A DNA stretch of 64,000 bases from Nostoc cf. commune SO-36 (lineage in GTDB: Bacteria > Cyanobacteriota > Cyanobacteriia > Cyanobacteriales > Nostocaceae). Position numbers and translations under genes: made by a program. The notes beneath the pieces were generated by a model. It saw nothing but the letters and a program-made list of their open reading frames with translations, made no database searches and was not told the DNA's origin. Of this stretch, positions 17,446 through 26,697 are shown in pieces; the first letter of the stretch is position 1; every line of letters starts with the position of its first letter. The DNA lies in contig NZ_AP025732.1 of NCBI RefSeq assembly GCF_023734775.1, positions 1,742,501 through 1,806,500 on the forward strand. The letters run 5' to 3'.

Positions 17446-19578
17446 ATGTCCTCATTTGAATCTTTTTATCAACAATACCCCTGCTCGTACAATTCTCCCT
17501 TAAATTGCGATCGCCCCTTCCAAACGGCGCAGCAAATTAAGGGCGCTAAGTTTTGCTTGGAATGTGGTTTTCCAGCAACTTTACCACAGGAGGCTGAGAT
17601 TAAAGGAAATCAAGGGACTTATCAAATAGCTAGTTTTATCGGTGTGCGGGGTTTAGGCCGCTTATACTCAGGTGTTAAACTTAAGGACAAACAGCCTGTA
17701 ATCATTAAAGAATATCTATTACCCAATCGTTGTTTTAATGAAAGCGAAACTCAAAAGCGGAAAGAAACTTTCAAACGGGTGGGTGGAGTAAGTTTAGCCG
17801 ATAGTCGAATTCAAAACTTCCGTCTGGTGGAAACTAAAGAAGCGATCGCTGATGAAAAAGGAGAGCGCTGTTATCTAATTACTCAAGATATAGAGTCATC
17901 CCAAACTTTAGCTAAATATGTGATAGAAAAGGGAGCAATGACATCTTCTGATGTGCGTGAGGTACTAAATCAAGGTTTACAAACTCTCCAGTTTCTCCAC
18001 ACTCAAAAGCTGCGTTTTCCCTCCAATCAAATACAGATGGGTATCACTCATGGCAATATAAGTTTAGATAGTACTTTAATTAAATTAGAAAAAAATCAAA
18101 AGTTCTCTATATACTTTAGTGATTTAGCTATCTGGGAAAATTTATTTATTCCACCCATTATTACTCAACCCGCACCCGCCAGACCTGAACAAGATTTAGA
18201 ATCGTTAGGATTGCTAGCCTTTTCTTTATGGGTAGGGCAAACAACTAATTTTCTATCCAATCAGCCTCTCGATCCTAGAAATAATCAACAATGGCCGGAT
18301 ACTGATAGCCATTTAAAGCAATTTATTTATCGACTAATTGGGCTGGAAAGTCCTTTCGAGAATGCGGAAGCCGCACGTAAAGCATTACTGGAACTTCCCA
18401 AAGAAGATAGTGGCAAAAGTTCAGTGCGATCGCCAGGTTCTCAAAAAATAAAAAAGCCTTTGCCAATGCCCTTAATTCTACTAGGCATTCTAGCTTTATT
18501 ACTACTTAGCGGCGGAATATTGTATTGGCTTTTGGGCAAGAAAACAGATAGTGCTAATCAATATATACAATGGTCTAGACTTGTGCGGAATTTCTCAGAA
18601 GTTACCAACGTTCCTTCTGGACGATTTACTTACACAGGAGAAAGAGATAGTACATGGAGTTATGTTTTAACGCAACCAGTCGATAACAGTCGTTTAAGAG
18701 ATTTATTGACCACACCAAAGCCAGATGCAACAGCAACATTTAACTATGAATCGGTTTTGTCATCAAATCTAAATAATCCGATTAAAAGTATTGAAGAAGT
18801 CCAAACAAGCAAAAAGGATTTTGCAATTACTAGTTTGGTAAACAACATCACAGATAAACTTGCTAAAAAAACAGTTGCTTATGATGGTTTACTTGTTTTT
18901 GTAGCATTTAATAAAAGAGACTCAAATCTTGCTAATGCTCTTGGGGGGCAAATCAATCTTGAACAATTGCGTCAAATTTACACAGGTAAAATTACTAATT
19001 GGCAGCAGATTAATCCGAAACTTCCAAATCTACCCGTCAAACCTTTTGCCCCTACTGAACCAGAAGCAATCAGTAAATTTCAAGAAATAGTCCTCAAAAA
19101 TGCTCCCCAGGACGAAGCTTTATTTACTGCAAAGGTTACTAAACTTGATACAACAAAAACCCAAAACCTAATACGCAGCGAGACTCTACAAGGGCGAACC
19201 ACTGGTATTATTAGTTTTGGGATTATCAGTAAAACTTCGAATCAGTGTACTGGGTATCCTCTAGCGATCGCAGATGATAAAAGGTCAGCGATTCAACCTT
19301 TATTTCAAAGGCGCGATCGCCGCTCAATAAATCCTTCAGATGATTTATGTCAGCATGATGATTATTATGTTGATGTCACAACTTTCCAAAGCTACCCCTT
19401 GGGATACCCTATTTTTGTAGTGTACCCTAAAGACAGCAACCGCCTGCCTGGTGGTTCTACATTTGCCCAGATGCTAACCACTCGTCAGGGTCAGTGTTTA
19501 CTTAGTAAAGTAGGTCTTGTCGCTTTACAACCTATGCCTGATGATATAAATTCTTATGCCTGCAAATCGGTGCCCTAA
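17446..19578 (+). CDS. Membrane pseudokinase fused to a phosphate-binding-protein-like domain
   Basis: About 710 residues. Four Cys (CSYNSPLNC...CLEC) make an N-terminal zinc ribbon. A kinase-like domain follows (about 60-315): the Lys is kept (VIIKEYLL) but HRDIKPxN is THGNISLDS and DFG is replaced by FSDLA, so catalysis is unlikely. A single helix (PLILLGILALLLLSGGILYW, about 344-363) places the rest outside. Residues about 370-710 resemble PstS-type solute-binding proteins (LGGQINLEQLRQIYTGKITNW, YDGLLVFVAFNK, YPLGYPIFVVYPK). I infer that ligand sensing outside is passed to an inactive kinase scaffold. ATG 17446 chosen; TTG 17440 is two codons earlier. Its end overlaps the FHA gene by 23 bases. 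Confidence 0.85.
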   Translation: MSSFESFYQQYPCSYNSPLNCDRPFQTAQQIKGAKFCLECGFPATLPQEAEIKGNQGTYQIASFIGVRGLGRLYSGVKLKDKQPVIIKEYLLPNRCFNESETQKRKETFKRVGGVSLADSRIQNFRLVETKEAIADEKGERCYLITQDIESSQTLAKYVIEKGAMTSSDVREVLNQGLQTLQFLHTQKLRFPSNQIQMGITHGNISLDSTLIKLEKNQKFSIYFSDLAIWENLFIPPIITQPAPARPEQDLESLGLLAFSLWVGQTTNFLSNQPLDPRNNQQWPDTDSHLKQFIYRLIGLESPFENAEAARKALLELPKEDSGKSSVRSPGSQKIKKPLPMPLILLGILALLLLSGGILYWLLGKKTDSANQYIQWSRLVRNFSEVTNVPSGRFTYTGERDSTWSYVLTQPVDNSRLRDLLTTPKPDATATFNYESVLSSNLNNPIKSIEEVQTSKKDFAITSLVNNITDKLAKKTVAYDGLLVFVAFNKRDSNLANALGGQINLEQLRQIYTGKITNWQQINPKLPNLPVKPFAPTEPEAISKFQEIVLKNAPQDEALFTAKVTKLDTTKTQNLIRSETLQGRTTGIISFGIISKTSNQCTGYPLAIADDKRSAIQPLFQRRDRRSINPSDDLCQHDDYYVDVTTFQSYPLGYPIFVVYPKDSNRLPGGSTFAQMLTTRQGQCLLSKVGLVALQPMPDDINSYACKSVP

Positions 19579-20200
19579 TCCCAGTTGCGAATATTTTAAC
19601 CGCGCCCTGCCTAACAATGCTAAGGTTTGTCCCTGGTGTTCAACTCCTATAGGTAATGTAGTTTCTCCTACACCACAACCGCCTAGTCAACCACCACCTA
19701 TTCAACAACAACCTAGTCAACCACCACCTGTTCAGTATCAACGGCCAGCAACAGAACAACCTAACTACCAAGTTCCCCAACAAGCTCCCGTTGATTATTC
19801 AACAGTCTATCAGCCACGGGTTTCTTATCCACCAACACCGCCTGTTTATACCCCCCCGCCTCAAAGAGCGCCAGTCTTAAAGCTGATTCATAGCACGGGA
19901 AGAGAATTTAACCTCGTTGGGGAAGGAGGTTATATTGGCCGTCGCAGTCAGAGTCCAGGAATAGCGCCGCCAGAAATTGACTTAACTGGCATTCCCAGTG
20001 AGGGAATAGTCTCTCGTCGTCATGCGCGAGTCGATTGGGACTGGTCGCAAAATGCATACATGATTGTTGATATGAGTACAAATGGTATTTATTTAAACAA
20101 CAACTCTCTAACTCCTGGTATGCAATATCGCTTGCTTAATGGCGATTCAGTCAAATTTGGTCAAGATAACCTAGTCAACTTCACTGTATATATAGTGTAG
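19556..20200 (+). CDS. Zinc-ribbon FHA-domain protein
   Basis: 214 residues. N-terminal zinc ribbon (CPNPSCEYF...CPWCSTPIG), a Pro/Gln-rich linker (about 35-105), and an FHA domain at about 110-214: GEGGYIGRRSQS, GIVSRRHARVDWD, IVDMSTNGIYLNN, YRLLNGDSVKFG. FHA domains bind phosphothreonine. It starts inside the end of the pseudokinase gene, so the two are translationally linked and may form one signalling unit. With the FHA protein of the CIS block, two FHA proteins flank this locus, recalling the kinase/FHA control of type VI secretion; the parallel is inference. Confidence 0.88.
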   Translation: MPANRCPNPSCEYFNRALPNNAKVCPWCSTPIGNVVSPTPQPPSQPPPIQQQPSQPPPVQYQRPATEQPNYQVPQQAPVDYSTVYQPRVSYPPTPPVYTPPPQRAPVLKLIHSTGREFNLVGEGGYIGRRSQSPGIAPPEIDLTGIPSEGIVSRRHARVDWDWSQNAYMIVDMSTNGIYLNNNSLTPGMQYRLLNGDSVKFGQDNLVNFTVYIV

Positions 20201-20260
20201 TAAAAACCTAGTTTGCTCGTGACTATTCTCTGCGTACTTCTGCGCTTCCCTCAGCGCGAC

Positions 20261-20345
20261 GGCAGTCGCTACAACGGGGAGGCAGCGTGGTCTTGGGGGT
20301 TTCCCCCATGAGCGACTGCCGTGGGAACCCCCGCAACGCGCTGCC
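20261..20345. repeat. Interleaved palindromes (pseudoknot-like repeat)
   Basis: GGCAGTCGCT (20261-20270) pairs with AGCGACTGCC (20311-20320). GGCAGCG (20281-20287) pairs with CGCTGCC (20339-20345). GGGGG/CCCCC at about 20295-20307 forms an inner stem. The two long pairings cross each other, so they could form a pseudoknot or two alternative folds. It is probably a dispersed cyanobacterial repeat. It sits before the TrpD-like gene. Confidence 0.6.
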
Positions 20346-20394
20346 TCACCTTTGCGTTTAAATTCTAAAATCCTTAGTTATACACAAAGGACAA

Positions 20395-21489
20395 ATGAGC
20401 AATGTATTTCGGGAATTCCTGCAAAAAGTAGGCAGTGGAAACCACACAGCCGAGAATTTAACTCGCACCCAAGCAGCCACCGCAACTAAAATGATGCTGC
20501 TGGGTGAAGCGACACCAGCCCAAATCGGAGCGTTTTTGATTGCTCATCGCATCAAGCGTCCCACGGGGGAAGAGTTAGCGGGAATGTTAGATGCTTATGA
20601 TGAACTGGGGCCAAAACTGCAACCAATAGCCTCCGGGCGGCCAGCGATCGCTCTTGGCATCCCTTATGATGGTAGAACACGCACAGCACCAATTAGTCCG
20701 GTAACAGCTTTACTACTCGCCGCAGTTGGACAGCCAATAATCATGCACGGTGGCGATCGCCTACCAACTAAATACGGCTTACCCCTGATAGATATTTGGC
20801 AGGGTTTAGGGGTCGATTGGACTACGCTACCACTAGCAAAAACCCAGCAGATATTTGAGCAAACAGGAATCGGCTTTATTTATCTACCTCAGCATTTCCC
20901 CTTAACTACTAGTATTTGGGAATACCGCGACCAACTTGGCAAACGTCCGCCCTTAGCGACAATGGAGCTAATTTGGTGTCCTTATGCTGGGGATGCTCAT
21001 GTAATTGCTGGGTTTGTCCATCCGCCAACAGAAGGGATGTTTCAGATAGCTCTGGGTCTGCGAGGAGTGACAAAATTTACATTAGTGAAAGGATTAGAAG
21101 GTAGTTGCGACTTACCGCGCGATCGCACTGCAATCATCAGCTTATCTACATCCGTAACATCCCAAGAGGTAGAACGATTACACCTCGTACCGCGTGATTA
21201 CGGCTTTACTACCAAAAACGTACCCCTGGGAACTACTGAAGAACTGGTGGCGGAGATTCAAGAGGTTTTGGCAGGTAAACCAGGTGAATTGATGCAAACA
21301 GCCTTGTGGAATGGTGGATTTTACCTATGGCGGAGTGGTATTTGTTCAGATATGCCAGAGGGTTTAGCTAAAGCAGAAGAATTATTAACCACTGGGATGG
21401 TAGCAGCTAAACTCCAAGAACTGATCCAATTAGTAAATTTAGTATTAGGAGATGTACCCTTTAGGGTGTCAACGAATTCTCCAAAATAG
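20395..21489 (+). CDS. Anthranilate phosphoribosyltransferase-like protein (TrpD family)
   Basis: 364 residues. The N-terminal helical part is TrpD-like (LTRTQAATATKMMLLGEATPAQIGAFLIAHRIKRPTGEELAGM). The glycosyltransferase domain has IALGIPYDGRTRTAPIS where TrpD has the PRPP loop, and MHGGDRLPTKYG in place of KHGNRSVSS. It is a TrpD-like paralog and probably does not make tryptophan; YbiB-type relatives bind nucleic acid. The substrate is unknown. ATG follows ACAAAGGACAA. Its last 29 bases overlap the end of the convergent LCP gene. Confidence 0.8.
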   Translation: MSNVFREFLQKVGSGNHTAENLTRTQAATATKMMLLGEATPAQIGAFLIAHRIKRPTGEELAGMLDAYDELGPKLQPIASGRPAIALGIPYDGRTRTAPISPVTALLLAAVGQPIIMHGGDRLPTKYGLPLIDIWQGLGVDWTTLPLAKTQQIFEQTGIGFIYLPQHFPLTTSIWEYRDQLGKRPPLATMELIWCPYAGDAHVIAGFVHPPTEGMFQIALGLRGVTKFTLVKGLEGSCDLPRDRTAIISLSTSVTSQEVERLHLVPRDYGFTTKNVPLGTTEELVAEIQEVLAGKPGELMQTALWNGGFYLWRSGICSDMPEGLAKAEELLTTGMVAAKLQELIQLVNLVLGDVPFRVSTNSPK

Positions 21490-22897
21490 ATTTTTGTTGC
21501 AACCAATCCTGACCCACTTGGATACTGATATCTGAGCCAAGGTTGCCAGTGCTTTCCACGCGCACTTCACCAAATCCTAAAGTATTGCGAATGGATTCGG
21601 CACTGTCACCATCTCCTTGTTGGGCGACAATGTGAGTTACATCTAGAGGTTCACCCCATGCCTTGGCCACATAAATGTTCCGATAACCAGATTTTTCCAA
21701 AGCTCTAATTAACGGTCGCAAATTAGAGCGATCGCCACCTGTACTATCTTGAATTGCTACACGTAAAGAGCTTGGATCAGTTGTAGTTGCCAGTTGTTCC
21801 TCTTCTGACTCCAAACCAAAGTGTTGAGCCATCAGTTTGGCAATACCATTTTTGCTGGGCAACCAATAGCTAGCACCAAACTCGCCTTTCTCGCTAAAGC
21901 GACCAGGCAGCATTAACATTTGCATATTAGAGCGATTTGTCCGCACCCCAAAACCCATCAGCGCCACTAACTCTTCAACAGTCAAGTTAGTATCAATGTG
22001 GTCTTTGACTACATCCAGAACTTTCGGTAATTGAGCAACAGTAGCTGGGTTGAGTGTTTGATCCATCAAAGCACGCATGACCATTTGCTGTCGCTGAATC
22101 CGACCAATATCACCGAGTTCGTCATGGCGAAAACGCAACAATTGTAGTGTTTGATCGCCGTTAAGATGCTGTTTACCTGCTTTCAAATTGATGTACAAAT
22201 GCTGAGAATCATCTTGGTATTTCATATCTTTGGGAACATATACTGTTACGCCACCCAAAGCATCAATCAGCTTGCCAACTCCCAAAACGTTAATTCGGAT
22301 ATAGCGATCAATTCCTGCCCCACCTAAGAGATTACTGACGGTTTTTGCAGTTAAAGCTGGCCCACCTTCAAGATTGGCAGCATTAATTTTTTTCACTCCA
22401 TACCCCTCTATTTCTGTGCGGGTATCTCTGGGAATGGAGAGCATATTTATTTTTTTCGTCTCTGGATCAAATTTGACCAAGAGCATGACATCGGAAAGAC
22501 CATCAAAGGAGTTTACTTGGGGCAGGTATTTGAGATTTTTGGTTTCTTCTGGAGGGTTTTGGATATCTGGCGGAAGTACGCTCATCCCCATCACCAAGAG
22601 ATTTACCGGGCGGGTTAATTCTGAAAATCGCAGTACACCTCCAGAAATGCGATCGCTATCAAAAACTGCCTCATCCTTTGGACTTAGCTGGGCTTGTTGC
22701 AAAGGCGTGCTGGTCAAAGATACTGCCAAAAGCGCCCCCGCAGTTGCTGACACCATCGCAATACCACTCATCCCCACCCAAAACCATAGCCAACGTCCTG
22801 ATTTCGAGTTCTGAGGAATTCTTCTATTGGACTTTGAGGCTTTTCCCGACTGGTTTTCTTCCGCCGAACTTCTTTGAATGGTCACAGACTTCCTCAC
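21461..22897 (-). CDS. LCP-family (LytR-CpsA-Psr) cell-wall glycopolymer transferase with LytR C-terminal domain
   Basis: 478 residues. A short cytoplasmic part (RRIPQNSKSGRWLWFW) is followed by one helix (VGMSGIAMVSATAGALLAV). The LCP domain spans about 95-300: SFDGLSDVMLLVKFDPETK, MLSIPRDTRTEIEGYG, KINAANLEGGPALT, RFRHDELGDIGRIQRQQ, with the Arg/Asp residues that bind the polyprenyl-phosphate substrate. A LytR_C domain ends the protein (SLRVAIQDSTGG...). LCP enzymes attach polymers to peptidoglycan outside the membrane. The start is GTG 22897; a second GTG four codons in is possible. Confidence 0.88.
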   Translation of the reverse strand: MRKSVTIQRSSAEENQSGKASKSNRRIPQNSKSGRWLWFWVGMSGIAMVSATAGALLAVSLTSTPLQQAQLSPKDEAVFDSDRISGGVLRFSELTRPVNLLVMGMSVLPPDIQNPPEETKNLKYLPQVNSFDGLSDVMLLVKFDPETKKINMLSIPRDTRTEIEGYGVKKINAANLEGGPALTAKTVSNLLGGAGIDRYIRINVLGVGKLIDALGGVTVYVPKDMKYQDDSQHLYINLKAGKQHLNGDQTLQLLRFRHDELGDIGRIQRQQMVMRALMDQTLNPATVAQLPKVLDVVKDHIDTNLTVEELVALMGFGVRTNRSNMQMLMLPGRFSEKGEFGASYWLPSKNGIAKLMAQHFGLESEEEQLATTTDPSSLRVAIQDSTGGDRSNLRPLIRALEKSGYRNIYVAKAWGEPLDVTHIVAQQGDGDSAESIRNTLGFGEVRVESTGNLGSDISIQVGQDWLQQKSILENSLTP

Positions 22898-23170
22898 ACT
22901 TACTCACTAATCAAATTCGGTAAATTTGTAGACTAAAAACATCCAAACAAATCAACCCATAATAGCTAATTCTTAATTATCAGTGCTAACTTTTTTAATT
23001 TAGTGTCAACCACAACACTTATAGCAGCATTTATCCTTCTTTTGGGCCAACCTAGAGATGTTTTACTGAAGTATGGCAATAATAACTGGATTTGACTAGA
23101 TATATGGATAAATTAACTGTAATTTTTGAGAAAATCAGTAAAAACACTGGCAATTTGTCACTTTAAAAAA

Positions 23171-23626
23171 TTAAGATAAATACTTGCCAAGTACTCGTTC
23201 TGCTAAATTACTAAACCCTGGCAAACGACCAGATTTGCCCTGCATCAGGCGCAAAATCAACCAGGCACTTACTAAAAAGTAACCCGACGTGAGAAAACTA
23301 TTCAGGATAAATAGACGTAGCGGAAAAAAATCTGAAGTTGCTGCTCCCGTGGTTAATAATAGATAACCCAACAGCCAAGTAAGTGCCAAAGTAATAGACA
23401 AACGACTAATAGCAAGTTGTTCCCGACTACCCTGCCCCCGATAGAGAGTCCACAAGGACGGAAAAAAGCCGATAATCGGAACTAAATGTAAAAGTAACTG
23501 TGTTTTGGGCATTGGAGATTGGGCATTGAAAAGAGGCGGGGGGGCGGGGTGCGGGGGGCAGGGGGGAAAACTACTATTCTCACTTGCTCCCGGCTTTCCA
23601 CTCTCTTTCGATTCAAAATTATTCAT
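23171..23626 (-). CDS. Small membrane protein of unknown function
   Basis: About 151 residues from ATG 23626 (an ATG at 23671 would add 15). The first 45 residues are Pro/Ser-rich. Hydrophobic segments follow: QLLLHLVPIIGFFPSLWTLY, ISRLSITLALTWLLGYLLL and LFILNSFLTSGYFLVSAWLI, suggesting three membrane helices, with a basic tail. No known domain is recognised. It is divergent from the AI-2E-family gene 110 bp away. Confidence 0.6.
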   Translation of the reverse strand: MNNFESKESGKPGASENSSFPPCPPHPAPPPLFNAQSPMPKTQLLLHLVPIIGFFPSLWTLYRGQGSREQLAISRLSITLALTWLLGYLLLTTGAATSDFFPLRLFILNSFLTSGYFLVSAWLILRLMQGKSGRLPGFSNLAERVLGKYLS

Positions 23627-23735
23627 TGGGGTTAGTCTAACTCCTAAACTAGAAGGATGAATAAGACTCATATAGTTAGAGATAATAAACTGTAAAGAAA
23701 GATTTAACTTAGTTCTATTCCGCAATCAGCTCAAA

Positions 23736-24902
23736 ATGCAGACACGCAAGCTACTCGACTGGTGGCAAACATTCACTCCAATAGCGCGAATCGGGGCGAT
23801 CGCGCTATTCGTTCCGCTACTAGTTCTCAATGGTTGGGCAATTTCGGTATTTTTTGATTATTTCCATTCTCTCATAGTCATTTTAGTCGGAGCCTCAGTG
23901 CTAGCATTTCTGCTCAACTACCCCGTGAGCTGGATGGAACATCATGGTGCTAGGCGAGAGCAAGTCGCTATTTTAGTATTTCTCTTGGCTTTATCGATTT
24001 TATTGGCGTTGGGTGTGACACTTTTCCCCCTGGCTCTTACCCAAGCTCAACAATTGGTGGCTCGCCTGCCGGAGTTGATCGACTCTGGACGCTCTCAGTT
24101 GATGATATTAAATGAAAAAGCTGAGACTTATGGTTTACCGATTAACCTCGATGCTCTGGTAGTGCAAATCAACGATCGCGTCAAGGGACAATTACAAGCG
24201 ATCGCAGGACAAGTTTTAAATCTAGCTGTACTCACAGTCACTAGTCTGCTAGATATTCTCTTGACAATGGTTTTGACTTTCTATCTTTTACAGCATGGGG
24301 GCGAACTCTGGGAAAGTTTAGTGGAATGGCTACCTAATAAATTTCGCGATCCTTTCTCCAAAACAGTCCGCCTCAGCTTTCAAAATTTCTTCATCACCCA
24401 GTTGATTTTATCCACCTGCATGGCCTCAGCCCTCATTCCTACCTTTTTGTGGCTGAAAGTACCATTTGGGCTACTATTTGGCTTAACTATTGGACTGATG
24501 GCTCTCGTCCCCTTTGGTGGTTCTGTAGGCATCGCCATGACTACATTATTGGTAGCATTGCAAGATTTCTCAATGGGTGTGAGAGTGTTGATCGCAGCAG
24601 TAATTATACAGCAAATTCTCGAAAACTTAATTGCCCCCAGAATTTTAGGCAGCTTTACAGGTTTAAATCCAGTTTGGATTTTAATTTCGGTCTTAACAGG
24701 GGCAAGAATTGGCGGACTATTGGGTGTAATTGTGGCAGTACCCACCGCTGTTGTGATTAAAACTGCTTTAAGCGCCTTGCGTCCTGGCAGTGAGACAAAC
24801 GACAGCACCACTGGGGAGATAACTACACCTGTTGCAGCAAACCAGTCCTCGAAAGCTGAAGCTAACAAGACTTTGAGCATTTCTGAAGCGACATTACCCT
24901 AA
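23736..24902 (+). CDS. AI-2E/PerM-family membrane transporter
   Basis: 388 residues with the family pattern: two helices near the N-terminus (IGAIALFVPLLVLNGWAI, LIVILVGASVLAFLLNYPVSW), a helical soluble stretch (QAQQLVARLPELIDSGRSQL), then five or six more helices including LLFGLTIGLMALVPFGGSVG, the conserved P-x-G-G segment, and NLIAPRILGSFTGLNPVWIL. Members move small signals or ions, or act as antiporters; the substrate here is unknown. The C-terminus is a polar tail. Confidence 0.88.
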   Translation: MQTRKLLDWWQTFTPIARIGAIALFVPLLVLNGWAISVFFDYFHSLIVILVGASVLAFLLNYPVSWMEHHGARREQVAILVFLLALSILLALGVTLFPLALTQAQQLVARLPELIDSGRSQLMILNEKAETYGLPINLDALVVQINDRVKGQLQAIAGQVLNLAVLTVTSLLDILLTMVLTFYLLQHGGELWESLVEWLPNKFRDPFSKTVRLSFQNFFITQLILSTCMASALIPTFLWLKVPFGLLFGLTIGLMALVPFGGSVGIAMTTLLVALQDFSMGVRVLIAAVIIQQILENLIAPRILGSFTGLNPVWILISVLTGARIGGLLGVIVAVPTAVVIKTALSALRPGSETNDSTTGEITTPVAANQSSKAEANKTLSISEATLP

Positions 24903-24923
24903 TGGCAGCAGGCAGAAGCTTGC

Positions 24924-26255
24924 TCATTGTGGCTCAATGATTGAACCCATAAACAAAATTTTTCCCGTCTGATTATCCCTGATGGCACAGAAGAAGGGAC
25001 GATCAACAATCATTCGGAATGGTTCTGGTTCATCTCTCAAAGATGTTGCTACTATTCCCACTGAAGTAGCCGCAGCTGCTTCCGTTCCTTCTTCGTTCAC
25101 TTCCACAAAAGTTTTATGTTTGACTTGGCTAATGGCAAAATTCTTACCCATGCCAGAAAAATTAGCTTTGTTGCTGAAAGCCTCTCCCATGCCTAAAGTT
25201 TTCAAGGCATCATTGAGTGTAACTTCGTAATCTGTTTTGAAGCGGGGTAGGCGAATAAACCCTTTTTGTTTGTTGAACTGAGCCATCCATTTTTCCCAGT
25301 TCTCAGCATTCAAGTTTTGATAAAAGCCTTTGAGGTTAGAGTTTTGTTTGGGCAGGAAGATATAAAAACTGAGTTTACCATCTTTACCATAAGGTAAACT
25401 AACTGCCTGAAATTGTTCACTTTCATAGTATCTGTAGTCACCTTTCTGTGACATCATTGGGTGTTGTTTTCGTCTGCCAGATGTGATGTAAAAAGGGTAT
25501 TGAACAGTTTGATTTTTGTCAAATTCGTTAGTCCAATTACCTTTAAAATATATAGCATTGATTAAAAATAACACCTGATCGGGTTCAATCTTTTCAACTA
25601 TTTGATTAATTTTGCCATTAGTATTTTCTTTTACCCAGTTATTGATAATACTAGATGCGGCGGCATCTTTAAAGTTTAAATTGCTCACCTTAGCTTGATA
25701 GAAATCCTGGGTTCTATTGAGGAAGTCTGCCGCAAATCTCACATCTTGATTTGCCCAAAGTGAGTTAGCAATTTTTAGTTGCACTTTCGCATCAGAATTG
25801 TCTAAAAGCTGCTTTAATGCCGCCGCGTAAGAAGAGTTAATTTCTGGTAGATTCATCCCCTGTAATTCTAGGGTTTTTGCCATTGCTTGTTGAGTCGAGC
25901 CGCTAGCGCCGTTGTAGGTCATAGCAAGGGCGATCGCAACACTCGAAGGTGAGATAAAAAGATTATTCTCACCCCGATCATTTTTCAGAAGTTCTGAAAA
26001 CAGTTTGAAGCCAAACTTATTGCTAGACTCAACTATTTTTGTATCAGTGTTGACTGTTTTTTTTTGCAATGGATTTTCAGGCTGAGGTAAACTAGATTGT
26101 GCAAGGGCATTTTTGCTACTATCGAGTTGAGAACACCCTAATACACTGAATAGAACAACACTTGCAGCCGCCAGAGCATAACGTCTGCCTAGACTTACGC
26201 CATAACGTCTTTGCAGGAAATTTTCTTTCGCATCACTAAATTTTTGCCGATTCAT
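24924..26255 (-). CDS. Serpin, predicted lipoprotein
   Basis: 443 residues. The N-terminus has a lipobox-like signal (VVLFSVLGCS, Cys near 41), so it is probably anchored in the periplasm or outside. The serpin fold runs from about 80 to 443 (NLFISPSSVAIALAMTYNGA, NAIYFKGNW, DRPFFCAIRD). The hinge is intact (VNEEGTEAAAATS). By hinge spacing the scissile bond is about IVAT-S, so P1 is small and polar, suited to a subtilisin- or elastase-like protease rather than trypsin. Serpins trap serine proteases covalently. It lies downstream of a subtilase on the same strand, an obvious candidate target. Confidence 0.93.
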   Translation of the reverse strand: MNRQKFSDAKENFLQRRYGVSLGRRYALAAASVVLFSVLGCSQLDSSKNALAQSSLPQPENPLQKKTVNTDTKIVESSNKFGFKLFSELLKNDRGENNLFISPSSVAIALAMTYNGASGSTQQAMAKTLELQGMNLPEINSSYAAALKQLLDNSDAKVQLKIANSLWANQDVRFAADFLNRTQDFYQAKVSNLNFKDAAASSIINNWVKENTNGKINQIVEKIEPDQVLFLINAIYFKGNWTNEFDKNQTVQYPFYITSGRRKQHPMMSQKGDYRYYESEQFQAVSLPYGKDGKLSFYIFLPKQNSNLKGFYQNLNAENWEKWMAQFNKQKGFIRLPRFKTDYEVTLNDALKTLGMGEAFSNKANFSGMGKNFAISQVKHKTFVEVNEEGTEAAAATSVGIVATSLRDEPEPFRMIVDRPFFCAIRDNQTGKILFMGSIIEPQ

Positions 26256-26697
26256 TCTGCTACCTCACTTGCCAAAGATTCCCGATCTGTGCTCATGGTT
26301 GACGCAGAAACTGTGTCAATAATTAACTATTGCATTTGCTCCAATAGAAGAATGGGACTGTTACAGAAACTGTAACAGCCAGTTATTCGCTTAGAGGAAT
26401 TCAATACAACTTCTGAGAGTTGCTAATTCCTAATTGAGGCGGCTATGCAGACGAATTATGAAAAATTTTGATTTTTAGGAATTTTCCTATTTATCAACCT
26501 ATTTATCAATAAACGTATTGTAAGCTACGTAATCATAAAATAACCACTTCTGTTGGATTTTGATAGATAAAATGTAGCGATGTTTACGACGGGCTACGCC
26601 TACGCTCGTTTGTATGCAATAGACTCTGCCCTCTTTCCTTTTAGGAAAGAGAGAAGTGCCATAACATTTCTCAGATGTACGGCTGTGCTGCCCTATT
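26256..26697. other. Intergenic region between serpin and subtilase genes
   Basis: 442 bases without a convincing gene. CTGTTACAG...CTGTAACAG lies near 26358-26379 (inverted repeat ACTGTTACAGAAACTGTAACAG, about 9-bp arms), close upstream of the serpin on the minus strand; it might be an operator or a weak hairpin. GAAAGAGGG...CCTTTTAGGAAAGAG at 26632-26653 is a small hairpin after the subtilase. Confidence 0.45.
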
